Assembly (NCBI GenBank): GCA_944383895.1
Contig: CALWRH010000005.1
Coordinates: 1 to 64,000, forward strand
Length of the DNA stretch: 64,000 bases
Source: an uncultured Christensenellaceae bacterium
GTDB taxonomy: Bacteria > Bacillota > Clostridia > Christensenellales > UBA3700
Direction of reading: 5' to 3'
The notes below the pieces were generated by a model that made no database searches, was not told where the DNA came from, and worked only from the letters and a program-made list of their open reading frames with translations. This document shows, piece by piece, positions 63,009 through 64,000 of the stretch; positions within the stretch are counted from its first letter, which is position 1, and every line of letters starts with the position of its first letter. A program made the translations under genes and the position numbers.

Positions 63009-64000
63009 ATAAATTCAACTGTTCGGCACGCGTCCGAGGCAAAAACACTGCGTCTTTTCTGAGCTCTGTCAACAACAAAGGGATCGCGCTGACAGATATA
63101 AAAACAGCAGACGACGGACTGACTTTCAGTTTCGATTCAAAGCATGAAAACGAGCTGCGTTCTCTGTCAGCGCGGTCAGGATTGTATTTCGAGATCGTGC
63201 GCAGAAAGAACGCAAAGACGTTTGTCAGAGGGATAGTAAGGCATGTCGGCGCGATAGCAGCGCTTGTCGCGGTGACTGTTACGTTTATCGCGTCGAGGTT
63301 TTTCGTGTTAGGAATAGCGGTCGAAGGCGTGACGGGCGACAAAGCCGCGGAGATAATATCTTCGCTTTCAGAGGCGGGCATTGACGGCGTTGTTCCCAAA
63401 AGCAGGATAGACGTAGCAAAAATCCAAGAATTCGTTTCGGAAAGTTCTGAAAACATTGCGTTTGCAGAAGTCTATATCGACGGCGTAAGGCTCGTGATAA
63501 ACGTGAGAGAGCAGCTGCCCGAACATGCTGAGGAAATTCCGCAGGGAGAGATTTTTGCGTCTTCGGACGCGATAGTCACGCGCGTCGAGGTGTCGGGCGG
63601 TACCGCGTTGGTCAAGGCGGGAGATACCGTAAAGAAAGGACAGACGCTTATAGAAGACTACATAATCGTGGGAGATCCCTCTGATCCCGGGCATAAGGAG
63701 ATACAGACGGCGGCTAAAGGGGATGTTTACGGCAGAGTATGGTACTTCGAAAGGCTGATAATACCAGAGTATCGCACTGAATACGTCCGCACAGGCAAAG
63801 AATACACTTCGTCGGCTTTGTACATAAAAGACAAATGTCTGCTTAAAGCAAATGCGTCGCACGGATTTCAGGAATACGAAAGCGTTACGAAACAAACGGG
63901 TTTCAACGCGATACTGCCTTTGGATCTCGTAAAGACGACCTATTACGAAGTGCAGAAGACTTCTGTGAAAACCGACGACGCTTATATAGAAAGTCAGATT
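63005..64000 (+). CDS. yqfD: Sporulation protein YqfD, cut off by the window end
   Basis: First 332 codons; the gene runs past position 64000. One membrane helix (about residues 80-100) follows a small N-terminal domain, then the extracytoplasmic part with FVLGIAVEGVTGDKAAEI and a conserved KAGDTVKKGQTLIEDYIIVG segment. YqfD works with YqfC in the mother cell during engulfment and is widespread among spore formers. The yqfC-yqfD-phoH-like order is typical. Confidence 0.88.
   Translation, partial: MNKFNCSARVRGKNTASFLSSVNNKGIALTDIKTADDGLTFSFDSKHENELRSLSARSGLYFEIVRRKNAKTFVRGIVRHVGAIAALVAVTVTFIASRFFVLGIAVEGVTGDKAAEIISSLSEAGIDGVVPKSRIDVAKIQEFVSESSENIAFAEVYIDGVRLVINVREQLPEHAEEIPQGEIFASSDAIVTRVEVSGGTALVKAGDTVKKGQTLIEDYIIVGDPSDPGHKEIQTAAKGDVYGRVWYFERLIIPEYRTEYVRTGKEYTSSALYIKDKCLLKANASHGFQEYESVTKQTGFNAILPLDLVKTTYYEVQKTSVKTDDAYIESQI

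Overview
The window is a gene-dense bacterial chromosome segment, most likely from a spore-forming Clostridia-type member of the Firmicutes (Bacillota). The evidence is the sporulation genes ylbJ, yqfC and yqfD, a Firmicute-style ylxM-ffh-rpsP-khpA-rimM-trmD block, trmFO, rbgA, DUF1292, strong AGGAGG-type ribosome sites, housekeeping promoters of the TTGACA-N17-TATAAT type and many hairpin-plus-T-run terminators. I cannot place it to genus from sequence alone. Nothing resembles a prophage, a CRISPR array, a restriction locus or an intact transposase; the only mobile-element traces are one inverted-repeat element and one insertion-sequence-like hairpin.

Layout. 1-1180: nine tRNA genes on the minus strand, transcribed from one promoter and closed by one terminator. 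1181-4606: minus-strand operon of a membrane protein, rdgB, a phosphoesterase and typA. 4615-9975: a DUF2156 protein, then a YbhJ-type aconitase-family gene with folate cyclo-ligase, a fused rsmD-coaD gene and a coiled-coil protein. 9976-12156 (minus): ylbJ and tmcAL. 12280-16609: pta-ackA, rpmF, plsX-rnc. 16724-26921: smc-ftsY, then ylxM-ffh-rpsP-khpA-rimM-trmD-DUF1292-rbgA-rnhB-yraN. 27141: rplS alone. 27798-41995: a lipid-anchored GT-C-like membrane protein followed by a tightly packed series yifB/comM, dprA, topA, trmFO, hslV, hslU, hisS, aspS, tcdA, trxA. 41996-42466: a 318-bp structured inverted-repeat element and the glyA promoter. 42467-45914: glyA, then iscR-iscS-iscU. 46060-47705 (minus): a tiny membrane protein, a glycerophosphodiester phosphodiesterase and a LUD-domain protein. 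47811-51932: aminotransferase, lepA, hemW. 52032-55515: zinc-ribbon protein, two-gene membrane/GNAT unit, membrane-embedded M28 peptidase, small membrane protein. 55666-57753: four diverged copies of a small lipoprotein, each in its own transcription unit. 57967-64000: PfoR-like PTS IIC protein, pepF, dnaB, yqfC and a cut-off yqfD.

How it works together. Most of the window is information processing: tRNA supply and modification (tRNAs, tmcAL, trmD, trmFO, tcdA, hisS, aspS), ribosome assembly and rRNA modification (rsmD, rimM, rbgA, rplS, rpsP, rpmF, typA, lepA), protein export (ftsY, ffh), chromosome maintenance (smc, topA, dnaB, dprA, rnhB) and proteolysis (hslUV, pepF, M28). Metabolic genes are acetate overflow (pta-ackA), one-carbon metabolism (glyA, cyclo-ligase), Fe-S assembly (iscRSU) and CoA synthesis (coaD half of the fusion).

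The least explained parts are the four-member small lipoprotein family at 55.6-57.8 kb, the inverted-repeat element before glyA, GC-alternating spacers inside several promoters (nearly identical in front of the aconitase-family gene and glyA), a 20-bp palindrome in the pta leader, the rsmD-coaD fusion, and three promoters placed so close to an ATG that the transcripts should be leaderless.
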